This document shows, piece by piece, positions 31,810-47,096 of a stretch of DNA of 64,000 nt. Within the stretch, counting starts at the first letter, position 1; every line of letters starts with the position of its first letter. The stretch spans positions 682,001 to 746,000 of the forward strand of contig JADEYG010000002.1 in the NCBI GenBank assembly GCA_016906335.1, given 5' to 3'. This stretch comes from Novakomyces olei. Taxonomy: Eukaryota; Ascomycota; Novakomycetes; Novakomycetales; Novakomycetaceae. The position numbers were made by a program, and so were the translations under genes. Under the pieces are notes generated by a model. That model had not been told where the DNA came from. It searched no databases and saw only the letters and a program-made list of their open reading frames with translations.

Positions 31810-33816
31810 CCTGAGAGTACGTTGGAACGCGTAAAAGGCAACTAAACACTGTCAAGTCAGGTTGCTGATACACTTGCTGAATACAAAGCCTGGAGAAATG
31901 CCAAGTTAAAATTAAATATTAAATAAAAAATTGCTTAAAGCAAGAGATCTTACCTCCTCAAACGAGACCGTCGATCGCTCAGTATTGCGAGTGAGGAACC
32001 AATAAACAAAACGTTTGAGCGATAGTGTAGAAATTTGGCTGATTTTCAGGAATAAAATCTGCCTGAAGAATAAGTAGAATCGAATTTATCAACCGTAAAC
32101 TTTTTCGCGTAACAATATCACATGCCGCTAAACCAGCGTCCAAATCCAAACAGTCTTCACGCGGACTTTGAAACCAAAAAATAAGGATAATAAATGAGGA
32201 AGGCTCTAACGGTCTGGAACACGCGTATCCTTTTGCCTGTGCCGATCAGCAGCCAGATAAAGCCCTCTGCAATGCCACGTTTTAAAAGTACGAGGCAACA
32301 GGAGAGTCGGCTTAGAAAATTGATGGGATTGAATCGAATTTAATTCTTTGTCGCGTATATATATATTCCGCACAAAATGCTGTTTTCCTGATTATAGCCT
32401 TTTGCAATCAAAAGGGAATTTGATTACCGAAGGATAGCTTGAAATGGCTGACGACCTTTAATATAATCACGCTTTATCAACGGTGGAATTATTTGAATGC
32501 TTCGGAATTGTCTCTGTTTTGTGCTGTGGCGACAGTTTAAATATAAATACCGATGATAACACAAAAACCCATGAAGCGCGCTAAAGAGAATGCCAAAAGA
32601 AAAGCAAAGGCCGAGTCGCGATATGACGCGTAGCGCGGCGATTCGGTATGATGAAGCGATTAATTATTAATCCGAATTGGGATAGGCTTCTATTGCCGAC
32701 AAAAGCCAGTAAAGGCTCTATTAGCCCGATTGAGATCATTTAAACAAGATCCCCTGCGTCTGTGGGTGGAACTAGGAAGGTGACTTGATGTGTTGTTCCC
32801 AAAAAGGTCGATCTTCGTCCGCAATCAATCAAGTGGATGATATTGATAATGAATATCGGTATATTCTCAAAAAGTTAATACAAGAATACACTGCTTAATA
32901 AAGTGGGAGAAAAAATAGACGACGCCATTGGTTCTGAGGGATACACGAAATGCTCGAGTGTGTGCTTATAGCGCACAGGGCTTGCAGTGCCTTGCGTTCT
33001 AACTATGCTCCAAAATATTACCGGCACCATTGTTAATGAAGCCCTTCAAAGGGGCCCAGTCTAGAATAAATGAAATTAAGTTAGTGGCTATTCGGGCATT
33101 ATCTCCGGTGGTCTAATCGGAATAGTTAATGATCAGCGCTCATTATCGTCGGCAAATGTGAATGGCGCTACAGTTTCGTCATATGCGTTACAAGTCTCAA
33201 CAAGGGAGCCATTGGAATTACGCTTTTGTCTCTCTTGTGTTTCAAGTGTGTGTACACATTCTTCGCCCCTGCTTTTGTACCCGCAAACGTTGGGCCATTC
33301 CGCGCGTAGTGTAAAGGCAATACGCTCCATATTTTGTTGACCCCTAACAATAATCCGTATTACTTGAGCGTCAATGCTGTGCAGTCGTGTTGACATTCTT
33401 CTATTTCACACTAGACCCAATTCGTAACTGTTCGCGAATATTACTTGTCCCGTGATAGAGCGTGAATTGACATGTACATTACTTGAGCATGGCCCTATTA
33501 TTTGTCGACGCCCACTTTTGCATCTAGCATTACGCATAAGATTTGTCATTGCTGCTACCATTGCTTGCCGGATCATGTCCAAATTGACAAATTGGCATTG
33601 TGTAATGGGGGCACACTGTCCCAGTATGTTTCGGGCGCTTTCTGATTTGCGCTCTAGTACAGTTACAGTAGAACAGTCGCAGCAATATTATAATACACTA
33701 CCAACGGCAAACTTTAGCAACTACAATACACAAAAAGTGGCAGTGAATAACGGATATACTGGTAACATATACCTATCACAAGCAGCAGACACAAAAGTGC
33801 TGCTGCCGAAAACTCC
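31810..33816. other. Intergenic region, 2 kb, weak coding signal
   Basis: A possible 5' UTR donor/acceptor pair for the RRM gene lies near 31880-31955. An 87-codon minus-strand frame (33133-33396) is described separately. The remainder shows no gene. Confidence 0.45.
33133..33396 (-). CDS. Small open reading frame, unknown
   Basis: An ATG-started frame of 87 codons with ordinary composition (RIIVRGQQNMERIAFTLRAE, later EECVHTLETQERQKR). It lies downstream of CCR4 in the same orientation. No family is recognised and no splice extension was found. It may be a real small protein or chance. Confidence 0.25.
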   Translation of the reverse strand: MSTRLHSIDAQVIRIIVRGQQNMERIAFTLRAEWPNVCGYKSRGEECVHTLETQERQKRNSNGSLVETCNAYDETVAPFTFADDNER

Positions 33817-36261
33817 CTACTTGAACCGCAATTCTGCCATTATGCAAATATGATCGCTCGGGTAATGAGCATTCGGGAGACCGACCAGGCCCTTGAAGTA
33901 CTTTACGTCCACGCCGGACAGTAAAGCAGTGACTTCGAGCGATGGAGACGTAAACCAAATATAATCAATAGCTCCACGGAATCCGGGCGTGTAGTTTGTG
34001 AAGGGTAGTTCTCCAATAAGGCTATACGAAGATTTCAAATTGAACCTGTGGCTCATCCCCGTACTGGCATAGTCTCCGTACTCGTAGTCCATAAAATCCT
34101 CATGTTTTGCATGGATACTGCCCCGGCTCAGAAACTCATAGACGCCGGATCCAGGTGTAGAATTGAAATCTCCACATATAATAGTGGGAAGCTTTGCAGA
34201 CTCATGGGCGGCAGCGCTACCCACATACGCAGGCAGCTGACTTATATTCTTTGCTTCTCTTTCAGCCACACTAATCTTACTCGACTGCTTTGCAAACTGA
34301 GGCATTAGCCGCTTCAGCTCGTCCATCAGCATTGCCGCCTGTATTACTTTAACGTCTCTAAAGTACGGGTCCCAGTGAATGTGAGCGTTTGCCACTACGA
34401 GCCGGCGGCCAGTGTCCCGAGATTCCAAGAGCGTTACTGAGGCAACGTTGTCCTTGGTCATTACCCGGTTATACATATCGTGCGTTAATTTATGCTCACC
34501 TCTTTTCAGAGGAAGAGCCTGATTAAATTCGAGCACTTGCTTCTCCAGTAAATTGAACTTTTCAGTCTTGAAAAAGGTAGCGCATCCATCAACGAGCCTC
34601 CGCTCCGGTTCTCCCATCGTGCGAGCTCTTGATTTCGTGTAGTGGATGCCCCGGTAGCCTTTCAACGCTAATTGTGGGGCAAAATAATCCTCGAAATTTG
34701 CTACATCAACCTCCTGCAGACATATAATATCGGCATCATAGCCCTGCAGCTCTTGCAAGATCAGCTCTTTCCTGTAAGACCAGGCCAGTGCCCACGACGG
34801 CGTGTACCCGTACATTTGGGGCGTAGCCATTTTGTTGCACAGGACATTGTAACTCATGGCAGAGAACCGTTCACTCTTTTTGCCTTTATTTTGGCTGTTA
34901 TTATTAGCGCTCGTCTTTGCTGCGTCAGCTTGCTTCCTCTCCTCCGACTGGGTATCGCGGCTCTCAACATCAATAGATTCGTCATTATTATCAAAGTCAT
35001 TATTGTCCTTTTCATTGCTATTTTCATCGTTTTCATAATCCACTCTGGCCCTCTCTCCCACTTCATCCTGCTCGTCCGCAATCAGAGAATTCCATTCACG
35101 GTTCGGCGGAGGCATAGGTACAGGACATGAATCCCTTAGAGCAGCGATAAAGGCCACTGTCCCGGATTCTATCAGTCTCTGCCTGTACTCGGGGTGCAGT
35201 GGATTGCCGTCAACTCCCAATATCTCCAGTCGGTAAAGCTGGCCAAACTCATAGGGCACAACGGTGAGCAGGTTATCAAACAACAGCAGCTCTCGCAGCT
35301 CTGTCAGCTGCCCCATCTCTGGAGGCAACGATTCCAATTGATTATCAGACAAGTCCAAATGGACCAAATTGCTCAGGTCTCGAACACTTGCGGAAATATG
35401 CTGCAGCTTGTTGTGCGCAAGAAACAGATGTGTAAGGAAGTGGAACCGGAATACTCCGCTTGAAACATTACGTGTCCCGATCCCAGAAACATCGAGGCTT
35501 TTCCATCCGTAGCCTGACCCGTCTGGACCATTAGTCTCGCCCCGGCGTTCTGCCTCGGCCGCTGAGGCTCCAGCGGTAGCCAACTGGCTGCTGCTGTTAC
35601 TGCTATTCTTTTGCAGCTGATGATGATGTGAGGGAGTCGTGCTTCTTGCAAAGGACCGTCCCGGCGAAGCAGTAACGTCCATTATACTCGGGTACGAAGA
35701 TGCAGAAGCAGAAGAGGCTGTCGTAGTTGTCACACTGTTTTGATTACGTACTGCTTGAACGGCCAAATGTGCGTGATAATGTGGAGACTTTGTACGCCGG
35801 GAAACGGCCGCCAGTTCCATACACTTTTGCCAGTTTTCACATGCGTTGACGGTATCCGGAGCCATTGCGCCTGAAAGCATTCGCTCTCTCTCTCCTCCAG
35901 AGTTGGGAAAAGGCGAGTCGCTGCCTACAGCAGCAGCTGCCGCTGCTGCAGGATTACTAGCAAAAGAAGCGGCCAAGTCTCCGCGAACAGAGGCCGATCC
36001 GTGGCCGCCCATCATTGCACTTAGTAGAGATTGAGTAGACGCTTGCTGTGACGAAGGATTGTACGCATCGTAAGAGGGTAATTGGCCGTGCTGCTGATGG
36101 TGCTGATGCGAGTACGTCTGTGTCGGGATCTGCCTTGCCGAGGGAGAGTCTTGCAAGTGAGCAACGCCTTCATTGAGCGACCGAGCAGGACTCAATTGTG
36201 GCTGGTAGAATTTATGCTGCGGGACATTGATACTGTCCATGTTGAGTGGGTTTGAGTACAA
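33817..36261 (-). CDS. CCR4: CCR4, catalytic deadenylase of the CCR4-NOT complex
   Basis: This intronless gene of 814 residues encodes the cytoplasmic 3'-5' poly(A) exonuclease that starts mRNA decay. The N-terminal ~240 residues are rich in Gln, His, Ser and Ala. Leucine-rich repeats follow at about 270-355 (LTHLFLAHNKLQHIS, LVHLDLSDNQLESLP, LRELLLFDNLLTVVP); they bind Caf1/Pop2. An acidic linker (about 400-450) precedes the exonuclease-endonuclease-phosphatase domain from about 466 to the end. Catalytic residues are seen in CLQEVD (Glu517), ICGDFNSTP, AIDYIWFT and YPSDHICI. The LRR-plus-nuclease layout is the fungal form. Five copies of a 14-bp repeat lie 45-115 bp upstream of the ATG. Confidence 0.97.
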   Translation of the reverse strand: MYSNPLNMDSINVPQHKFYQPQLSPARSLNEGVAHLQDSPSARQIPTQTYSHQHHQQHGQLPSYDAYNPSSQQASTQSLLSAMMGGHGSASVRGDLAASFASNPAAAAAAAVGSDSPFPNSGGERERMLSGAMAPDTVNACENWQKCMELAAVSRRTKSPHYHAHLAVQAVRNQNSVTTTTASSASASSYPSIMDVTASPGRSFARSTTPSHHHQLQKNSSNSSSQLATAGASAAEAERRGETNGPDGSGYGWKSLDVSGIGTRNVSSGVFRFHFLTHLFLAHNKLQHISASVRDLSNLVHLDLSDNQLESLPPEMGQLTELRELLLFDNLLTVVPYEFGQLYRLEILGVDGNPLHPEYRQRLIESGTVAFIAALRDSCPVPMPPPNREWNSLIADEQDEVGERARVDYENDENSNEKDNNDFDNNDESIDVESRDTQSEERKQADAAKTSANNNSQNKGKKSERFSAMSYNVLCNKMATPQMYGYTPSWALAWSYRKELILQELQGYDADIICLQEVDVANFEDYFAPQLALKGYRGIHYTKSRARTMGEPERRLVDGCATFFKTEKFNLLEKQVLEFNQALPLKRGEHKLTHDMYNRVMTKDNVASVTLLESRDTGRRLVVANAHIHWDPYFRDVKVIQAAMLMDELKRLMPQFAKQSSKISVAEREAKNISQLPAYVGSAAAHESAKLPTIICGDFNSTPGSGVYEFLSRGSIHAKHEDFMDYEYGDYASTGMSHRFNLKSSYSLIGELPFTNYTPGFRGAIDYIWFTSPSLEVTALLSGVDVKYFKGLVGLPNAHYPSDHICIMAELRFK

Positions 36262-37907
36262 ACAAAGTCAAATTGAAGCAGTCAATATTGAGAAATCAAT
36301 ATTGAGCAATCAAAATGAAGCAATCAAAATGAAGTAATCAAAATGAAGCAATCAAAATGAAGCAATCAAAATTGATAAAGATCCGTTTAGGATAGGACAA
36401 GTGGTATATGTAAAAAGAAAAGCAGAGTGAAAAGTAGGAAAGAATTCGATTAATGGCCAACAACGTAGAAACGCGAAAAGGTACACAGCACTGCAATCGC
36501 GAAATGAAGACTTTTCTGTGAGTAAAACAAGCCGGCGCCGATTCTCAGACTCCCTAAAGCGTTGAGCGAATAAGCTTCTCTGAAAAAAAAAAGAGAAAGC
36601 GGAAATATAGAGTCGAAGGAAGGGAATGTACAGATTAACGGCAGTGGAATCAATGCTCAGGCTTCCCGATCGTGCATGAGCCTAGAGCGGCGCCCGCTTT
36701 AGAAGAAAATTCAAAAAGGACCAGACTCGACTGAGGGAAGAAGACCCGTTGGAAGAAGCAGTTAGGGTTTACAAAAGAAAACTGCAACAATGACGGCGGG
36801 TGTATAGTGCCAATAGCGTGCGGAATCAGAGTTCCTTAAAGGCGACAAGGCCGTCTCGACTCTGTACTGTCGGAAAACTTGAGATCCGCGGTCGACTTTG
36901 TATTACGAATAAACCTGTCGCTTCGTACGTATTAAAACATACGCAATGAGCTTTTTATTATACACAAAAAACATATTAAAAACGCAGCTAATATAATAGC
37001 AGCAACGGCGATCCAATATAGTATGGGACAGGATAGAAAGGCACTACTTTTTTATAGAGGTCCGTTATATACAGATGTCTATTTTGCAGGAATCGAAGGG
37101 TAAAGCCGTAAATGTTTCAGTCGCGTGGGGATGCTTGTAATGATTCCCGGCTGCGTGCTGAATCAGTCTGGAATTCCTTGTTTCTATTTCTTTGGAGATA
37201 ACCTTTTAACTGTCTTTTGGATTTTAACTAGGCCAATTTTCTGTTCAAGTCTCATTATCATTGATCCTGGCTGTTTATATTTTATTTTTTTTGGCTTGAT
37301 TTTATTCTTTCCTTTATTTATTAAATTTGATTTTTATGTCTTGAGCTGCGCAGGCATCTGTGTTCAAATTTAATTGCCTTCTTTCTTGCTATTGGTAGTC
37401 ATACATGGCAACGACGAGCACTAGACCGGCCTTTTAGTGTCCAATAGATTATCTAAAAGCACGCAGACGTGCATAATAAAACAACCCAATACTTGAATGC
37501 CTGGCATTCGAAAATCGGTTATACATGATCCAGCAAAGGCAATTTTGGTAAGAATTAAAAAACTGTTGGAAAAATATTGGAAAACTATTAGAAAAATGCT
37601 TTACATTAATATAAAGGCAAAGGCCCAGTATGATCCAACTGTCCAGCTATATCGCGCCATCGCGCTCTCTGTACAGTTTACAGAAACGTCCACGAGGATC
37701 GCACTGCCTCCCAATTCGTGACAATGCAATAAAGCACACAAGCAGCCTTTGACATATACAATTACTGTGCGCTTTAGCAGCAAAAAGCCTTCTTTCTGTA
37801 ACACTCATTCTGTAAAGTTCCGCTCCGTGTATCCAGACAATTTATAGCTCCGTAAACGTTTGCGACAAGTCACAGAGTCCTAATTGAACGGGCCTGTCTT
37901 GCTGGCA
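36262..37907. other. Intergenic region between CCR4 and ETFRF1
   Basis: Holds the CCR4 leader repeat (36306-36375), a TTAGGGTTT at 36762-36770, and AT-rich sequence. Frames at 37125-37373 and 37497-37721 have no family features. Confidence 0.5.
36306..36375. repeat. 14-bp tandem repeat upstream of CCR4, five units
   Basis: The unit GCAATCAAAATGAA occurs five times in register (third unit GTAATC..., last unit imperfect). A related CAATATTGAG repeat precedes it at about 36283-36305. It lies in the promoter or leader of CCR4. Confidence 0.9.
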
Positions 37908-38229
37908 TTAATTATAATTTCGTCGCAGAGCACGGTACCGTCGAAGCCAGTAGAGCGTATCCAGTTCTAAACCCTTGTAAGCAACCGCAATTCCAAGAAT
38001 CGAACGAACCCTTCTTTATATACTCGCCACGAGCAAACAGCCGGTCCAGCTCATGTCTGTCTGCAACATTGCGATTGGCCATAAACGCTCTGTGTACCCT
38101 GTCGCGAAACCCGCTATACCCGAAGCTGCCATTGTATTCGCGTCCCATATACAAAAGCTCCTTGTACTGCTGACGCACCTGCCGCAAATTAGGATACGGC
38201 ATTACGATAGCACTCACCCTTGGATTCAT
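37908..38229 (-). CDS. ETFRF1: LYR-motif protein, ETFRF1/LYRM5-like
   Basis: Three exons on the minus strand, 38218-38229, 38010-38178 and 37908-37966, are joined over 39- and 43-bp introns to give 79 residues (human LYRM5 has about 88). LYRM5/ETFRF1 regulates the mitochondrial electron-transfer flavoprotein. The spliced sequence matches the family along its length: YKELLYMGREY (LYR-type motif), FRDRVHRAFMANRNV, ELDRLFARGEYIKKE and the C-terminal LDTLYWLRRYRALRRNY. Without splicing, the frame would lose this C-terminus. Intron 1 is a multiple of three with no stop, so its retention would insert 13 residues before the LYR helix. The gene is divergent from ClpP, with 186 bp between start codons. 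Confidence 0.88.
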
Positions 38230-38361
38230 ATTGGCGAGGCATCTACCAAGGCCAGTGACGTATATAATTTGTGCCTAATTAATCGTGTCTTTTACTATTC
38301 TGTAATCAATTCGTGTCCTTATTATATTCACCATAATCCAATTATTTTATCTGTGGCAAAG

Positions 38362-38381
38362 TTAGGGTTAACTAGGGTTAA
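38362..38381. promoter_or_regulatory. Paired AGGGTTAA motif in the ETFRF1/ClpP shared promoter
   Basis: TTAGGGTTAA and CTAGGGTTAA stand side by side, 35-54 bp before the ClpP ATG and about 135 bp before ETFRF1. Both genes encode mitochondrial proteins. A shared regulator is inferred. Confidence 0.45.
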
Positions 38382-38415
38382 GCTTTCGTGCCAATTTGAC
38401 CATCCAAAAGCGACA

Positions 38416-39182
38416 ATGCACGGCCGCGTGCTGAACAGGCTCGCTGGTGCATCGTGCCGCCATTTACGGGCCCAATATGGTCCACAGATTTACAGGACGC
38501 CAATGGCGGTGCGACGTTGCTTTGGCAATGCGACTTTAATAGGCAGATCGTCGGCTATAATGCCCTTTATCTCGGAGAACGATGTAATCAAGAGCGTATG
38601 GCAGCAAACCATCTAACTGTGTAGGGACGCGCTATAATCAACTATGATATATACAGCCGGCTGCTTAAAGACCGTATCATCATCCTGAATGGCCCTATAG
38701 AGACACAAATGGCCACGCTTATTGTCGCACAATTGCTCTATCTCGAGGCGGAAGACCATGAAAAGCCGATCAGCGTCTATGTGAACTCGCCTGGAGGCGA
38801 AGTGTCGGCGGGACTGGCCGTCTATGATACAATGCAGTATATACGCTGCCCCGTATCCACAATCTGCGTGGGGCAGGCGCTCTCTGCGGCCGCTCTCGTG
38901 CTTATGGCTGGCGAACCTGGCAAACGGTTCTCCCTTCCTAATTCTAGTATTATGGTACACCAGCCCAGCTCTGGGTACAGTGGCACAGTTTCCGACGTGG
39001 CTATTCAGGCTCGAGAACTATTGCGGCTGCGAAGCCGTCTCGATCAAATTTACCTCAAGCACTTGACAAAGAATTATGATATCAGTGATATTGAAAATAT
39101 GATGGATCGCGACAAGTACATGACTGCGGACGAGGCTGTTGATGTGGGAATCATTGATAAGGTTATAACGAAGCGTGATTAG
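38416..39182 (+). CDS. CLPP: Mitochondrial ClpP serine protease subunit
   Basis: Two exons, 38416-38583 and 38625-39182, joined over a 41-bp intron with a TCTAAC branch site, give 241 residues. ClpP forms a tetradecameric protease in the mitochondrial matrix and works with the unfoldase ClpX. The N-terminal ~45 residues are Arg-rich and suit a targeting presequence. The mature part begins near [20 protein letters not shown]. The triad is visible as Ser in [11 protein letters not shown], His in IMVHQPS, and Asp in the EAVDVGIID region. ClpP is absent from S. cerevisiae and S. pombe, which helps place the organism. The stop is followed after 15 bp by a long AAAT array. Confidence 0.96.
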
Positions 39183-42981
<3,799 letters not shown>

Positions 42982-43578
42982 TTAAAAATGACGTTTCAAT
43001 GTGGAACAGCCGTGCCCAGACGTACGAGTCCTACGTTGATCCGTTGCTGAATATTTGCAATGTGAATGTAGGCCTGTACGATACGTACACGTTTACTTGT
43101 TTTATTATGGCGCAAAATATATAATAATAGCACTGCTTTTGTTTATATTTCGTGTGCGTTTTTTCTCTAGTTAAAATACTTTGTTTATTTTAATGCCCCA
43201 TAATATATAGTGTATTAGTTTTATCGTGTTTTACTATATGTTTTTGCATTCTATTATCTGGTTTAATATTCAATTATCTGGTTTAGTATTCAATTATTTG
43301 TAATATTCAATTATCTGTCATAATTTGCCATTTACTATAATAGTTTACAGAATATTTTTTAATTAATTTTTACACTAGACGATTCAGTCAACGTGAACAA
43401 AAGTCCGACTTTTAGAGACGCGTGCGGCCGTAAAGGCCATCCCTATAATATCCTCAGGCCGCAGACAATGTTTTGTGACCTGCCCAAAATGGCCTGCACC
43501 AAGGCTTTTAAGAGCCAAAGTGACCGTAGATCGGGGCAGAAATACGTAAGGCAAGACCATTCTATATTCACACACTGG
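42982..43578. other. Intergenic region between TAF5 and SEC23
   Basis: AT-rich, with a repeated CAATTATCTGGTTTA-like segment at about 43250-43320. Overlapping short frames on both strands at 43384-43611 have no family features and lie in the TAF5 3' flank. Confidence 0.5.
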
Positions 43579-46225
43579 CTAGTCGCTTTCTTGAATGGTT
43601 GCACTCACTGAAAGGCAAAGATTTCGTCGAGTAAATTGAACCTTGTAAACAGGCGTGTTTTTCGTATAAAATGTGTTCATTAAATCCGACCTGCAGATGA
43701 AGTCAGTCTTAATTTCAGATAATAATAACATTCGAATTGAATAGCGCTCGTTGTCTTACGTTTGCTGCTTGTCAGATCGATCATTTGATCCATAAATATT
43801 AGCACCAGCACCTAATTTCTGGTCAGTTGTTTCCGCACCGGCTGTTGTTGCCGTCGGTCCGGGAATTGTAACTGAGGGACGGGCTGTATCGTCATCGCCT
43901 GATCCGGATTTCACATCCCACACTCGTAAGGTCGTATCTGACCCTCCGCTAATAAGCACTGAGCCTTCAGCAGAAAACGAAAGCGAATAAATGGCAGAGT
44001 CTCTATCGTGGCCACGCATAGTTTTTATTTTCCGTCCACTTCCTATATCCCATAATATGATATCACCTTCATATCCTGCAAGACGTTAGCAAATTTTAAA
44101 TCCATCAAACAGTATTTAAAGCCATCAAACAGAATAAAATTGAATTAGAAGAATGCTTTGTTATTTTTCATGGTAAAATTAATTTTGGGTTGCGTTATCA
44201 AATATTGCCCCTTCTCTTCACATATTTTCCTTTTCATCGATTTTTCTTTTCTCATTTCCCTTTCCCCCGTATTACGTCCATAAAGTTAAAGCTCTTTTCA
44301 ATTTCTGCATATTCAACTTTTCAAAAGTCCTTACCAGCACTGGCCATAGTGCGCCCATCGGGTGAGACTGACAGGCACGAAACAGGCTGCGAATGCCCTG
44401 CAAAGACACGCACTGAATTGCCTCGTGCAACATCCCAGAAACGACAAGTCTTATCGCTAGATCCTGTAGCAACGTACGCTGAGTTTGGATGAAATGTAAC
44501 ACACTATCAATCGAAAAAAAAAAAAGGAATCGGTTAGTCAAAATAGCAAACAATATTTATTCTTACGTCGACATCACTTAAATGCCCTGCGAATATGCGT
44601 AATGGTTGGACGTGCTCACAGCTCCATAGTCGAGCAGTTTGATCGTTGGAAGCTGTGGCAAAGTAGTGGCCATAAGGACCAAAAGCCACGTCCCATACAG
44701 GATGATTGTGGCCCTTGTAAGCTACTAAAGCGGTCCTTGTCTCCATACTCCATAGTCTGGTCGAACGATCTTCCGAGCATGATAAAAGGTACTGACTGTC
44801 AGGGGAAAAACTGACTCCGTATACTGGACCAGAGTGGCCCACTAGTTTCCGTGTTGAAAGGCTGTCGTTTTGAACATTTGAAAGACCTGGAATACGATTA
44901 GTCAGCCAAAAATAAATAAACAAACAAGGCCTTCAATATCTCGACTTACTTTGTTGCGACTTTTTGTTGAGCGACCAAATACGCAAGTAGCTCTCACCAA
45001 ACCCCGTCGCAATCATTGAGCTATCAGCAGAAATATCGACACAATTCATGCTATCAAAAGTGTTGTGAAACGTGTACATGCAAACACTAGGCTGGTTCGC
45101 TTGTGGGCCAATGTTGATGCGGTTACGATAATCCTTTATCATTTCGATTTCAGCATTCACATCCACATTTCGATAAGGTGGAAGTGGTATAGAGTCTAAG
45201 GCTGGAGAATCCTCCTGTGCCTCCCGTTTTACTTTAGCAAATGTCTCTTGCAGTGCAGAACTAGACCCAAACAAATCGCCATTACTTTCAGCACCGGAAG
45301 GCTGCTTGGCCTGCGGTTTGTCCTCCTCTTGTTTATGGTGGAGTTCGGCTTCAATGTCTACCACCATACCCTTATCCATGGGCAAATGACCAAGTTTCAA
45401 AGGCTGGTTACTAGCTTCCCCGTTCTGTAAAAGCTCATGGCCTGCGATTCCTTCATCTTCATCAAGAATCTCTTGTGCATCGTACCGTGTAGGCTTTCCG
45501 GGAATAATCTTGATTTCCAGGTATTCGTTCATAATCCGTACAATCACGTTTCCCCTCTGTGCTTCGCGTTCAAAGATATAATGGAGTAAAAGATCAAAAG
45601 TAAATCGCGAGAAGGCTAGCCGGTACTTGTTGTGACGGAAAAGAGAAGCAAGAGGATTGCTCTCAACATGATCGGGCAAAGACAATGACGATAGAATTGA
45701 AATATCGGCCCCGTGTTCAGCGATATGGTCTTGCTTGAACTTGTTAAAAAACTCGCGTGCGAGATCTGATAACCTTCGGGAGCATAAATCAAGAAACGAA
45801 TGGACGAAAACTGGATACAGAATTCGACGCAGTTCAGGCTAAATAGCTTAGATTAAGGCATTCCAGATATCAAACAATTAAAAAGGCAGACGAAATAATT
45901 GAGCAGCAAAAAGATTCGATAAAAGGCGCGAAAATTAGAAACGTAGATACAGATAAGCAAGACTCATTTTCTGGAATTGACTAACCTTGTAGAGATCTAG
46001 TGAGCTATCGACCCAGTTTCGTAAAGAATCGTATGCCTGGTAGTACGCGTCCGGCAATTCAGTCAGCCAGGTGCTTCCACTATTACGGCCATTGGCATTA
46101 GTGGCCGTCTGGTTGGCCGCCTCCAGCCGGAACATTGCCTCAGTTCGAGCATAACCGCGTTTTGAAAGGTACTCAAGCACAATCTTGTTCAAACTCTCTT
46201 GCGAGAGAGTTTGAGGTTGCGACAT
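43579..46225 (-). CDS. TAF5: TAF5, WD40 subunit of TFIID (and SAGA)
   Basis: Six exons on the minus strand, 45986-46225, 44950-45838, 44567-44886, 44335-44503, 43760-44075 and 43579-43690, give 681 residues. TAF5 is a core scaffold of TFIID. The N-terminus has a LisH motif ([21 protein letters not shown]). The TAF5 NTD2 domain follows ([20 protein letters not shown], later [20 protein letters not shown]). An acidic linker leads to WD40 repeats ([72 protein letters not shown]). The last exon encodes the family-specific end [21 protein letters not shown] Thr/Ala/Gly-rich insertion of about 40 residues precedes it. Introns are 147, 63, 63, 259 and 69 bp. Confidence 0.96.
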
Positions 46226-47096
46226 TGCGCGGCAAAGGCGTTAAGCCTGGTAAGGCTGTGTTGGCGATTGTAGCAAAAATTTTTTCCTATAATAATTACG
46301 TCGCTTCAAGGAAAACTGCTCCGTCTATCACTCGTCCGGTGCAATGCTCTGTCGCAGTTTGGAAGAGCGTCTGTTGAACATTGCATGTAAGATTACTTAT
46401 CTTTATGTGCTGTTTATATATTTATACTTTGTATATGAGGTCGTTTTAATATATTGTAACAGCGACGCCGTTCTGCTCGTAATAAAATTGGCGATATTTT
46501 TCGGTACATGTATAAGACAGCGTGCACGAGTCCGCGAGAAGAGCAGAGCGAATGGTCGAACAAGTCAACAAGCTTTTTGTTTACCTTTAAATTTCTATTT
46601 ATCTTCTTTCTTTTTCTACTTCATTTTATTTTATTATTTAATTTTACGTCTACCTACCTGTTCTTAGAAAACTTGCATGATTGTCGCGCTATTCTATCAT
46701 TTTGCTGTTCAACACATAAAGTAAACAAAATGATTTAGAGAAACCATCGCAAAGGACGCAAAGCCATATAAAATCCTACTCGAAGGATAAATGAAAAATA
46801 CACATTGACGAGCGCCATCTGACGCCACACTGAGAAAATCAACAAAGTCTCCGAAAGAATAAATTAAAAAAAAAAAGAAAATTATTGATAGGTATTGATT
46901 TTCGCTGTCAAAATGGTTTATCAACCATCAACCATAAACAGCTCTATACTCGAGCACGTGACACCATTTGGTAATATTATTCACTCCAACGCACATTCAC
47001 TTGGCTATCAGCGCAAGTAATCTTCTACGTCAGACGTCCAACGCGAAACGAACAAGGCAGACTTCGCGTTTGGCGGCCGCCTTTACTGTGTGCGAA
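46226..47096. other. Divergent promoter region of TAF5 and GPC1
   Basis: Mostly AT-rich with T-runs. No gene is supported; short frames here lack family features. The last 130 bp before GPC1 are more GC-rich. Confidence 0.5.

Noticed and set aside
33452-33853. 133-codon plus-strand frame
   Set aside because: It runs into the antisense of the CCR4 3' end and has no recognisable features.
43384-43611. Short overlapping frames on both strands
   Set aside because: They lie in or beside the 3' end of TAF5, whose last exon (43579-43690) explains the coding-like bases there.
43760-44019. TAF5 ending in ...SDKQQT at 43756
   Set aside because: That stop lies in an intron. A donor at 43759 and acceptor at 43691 add the conserved family C-terminus.
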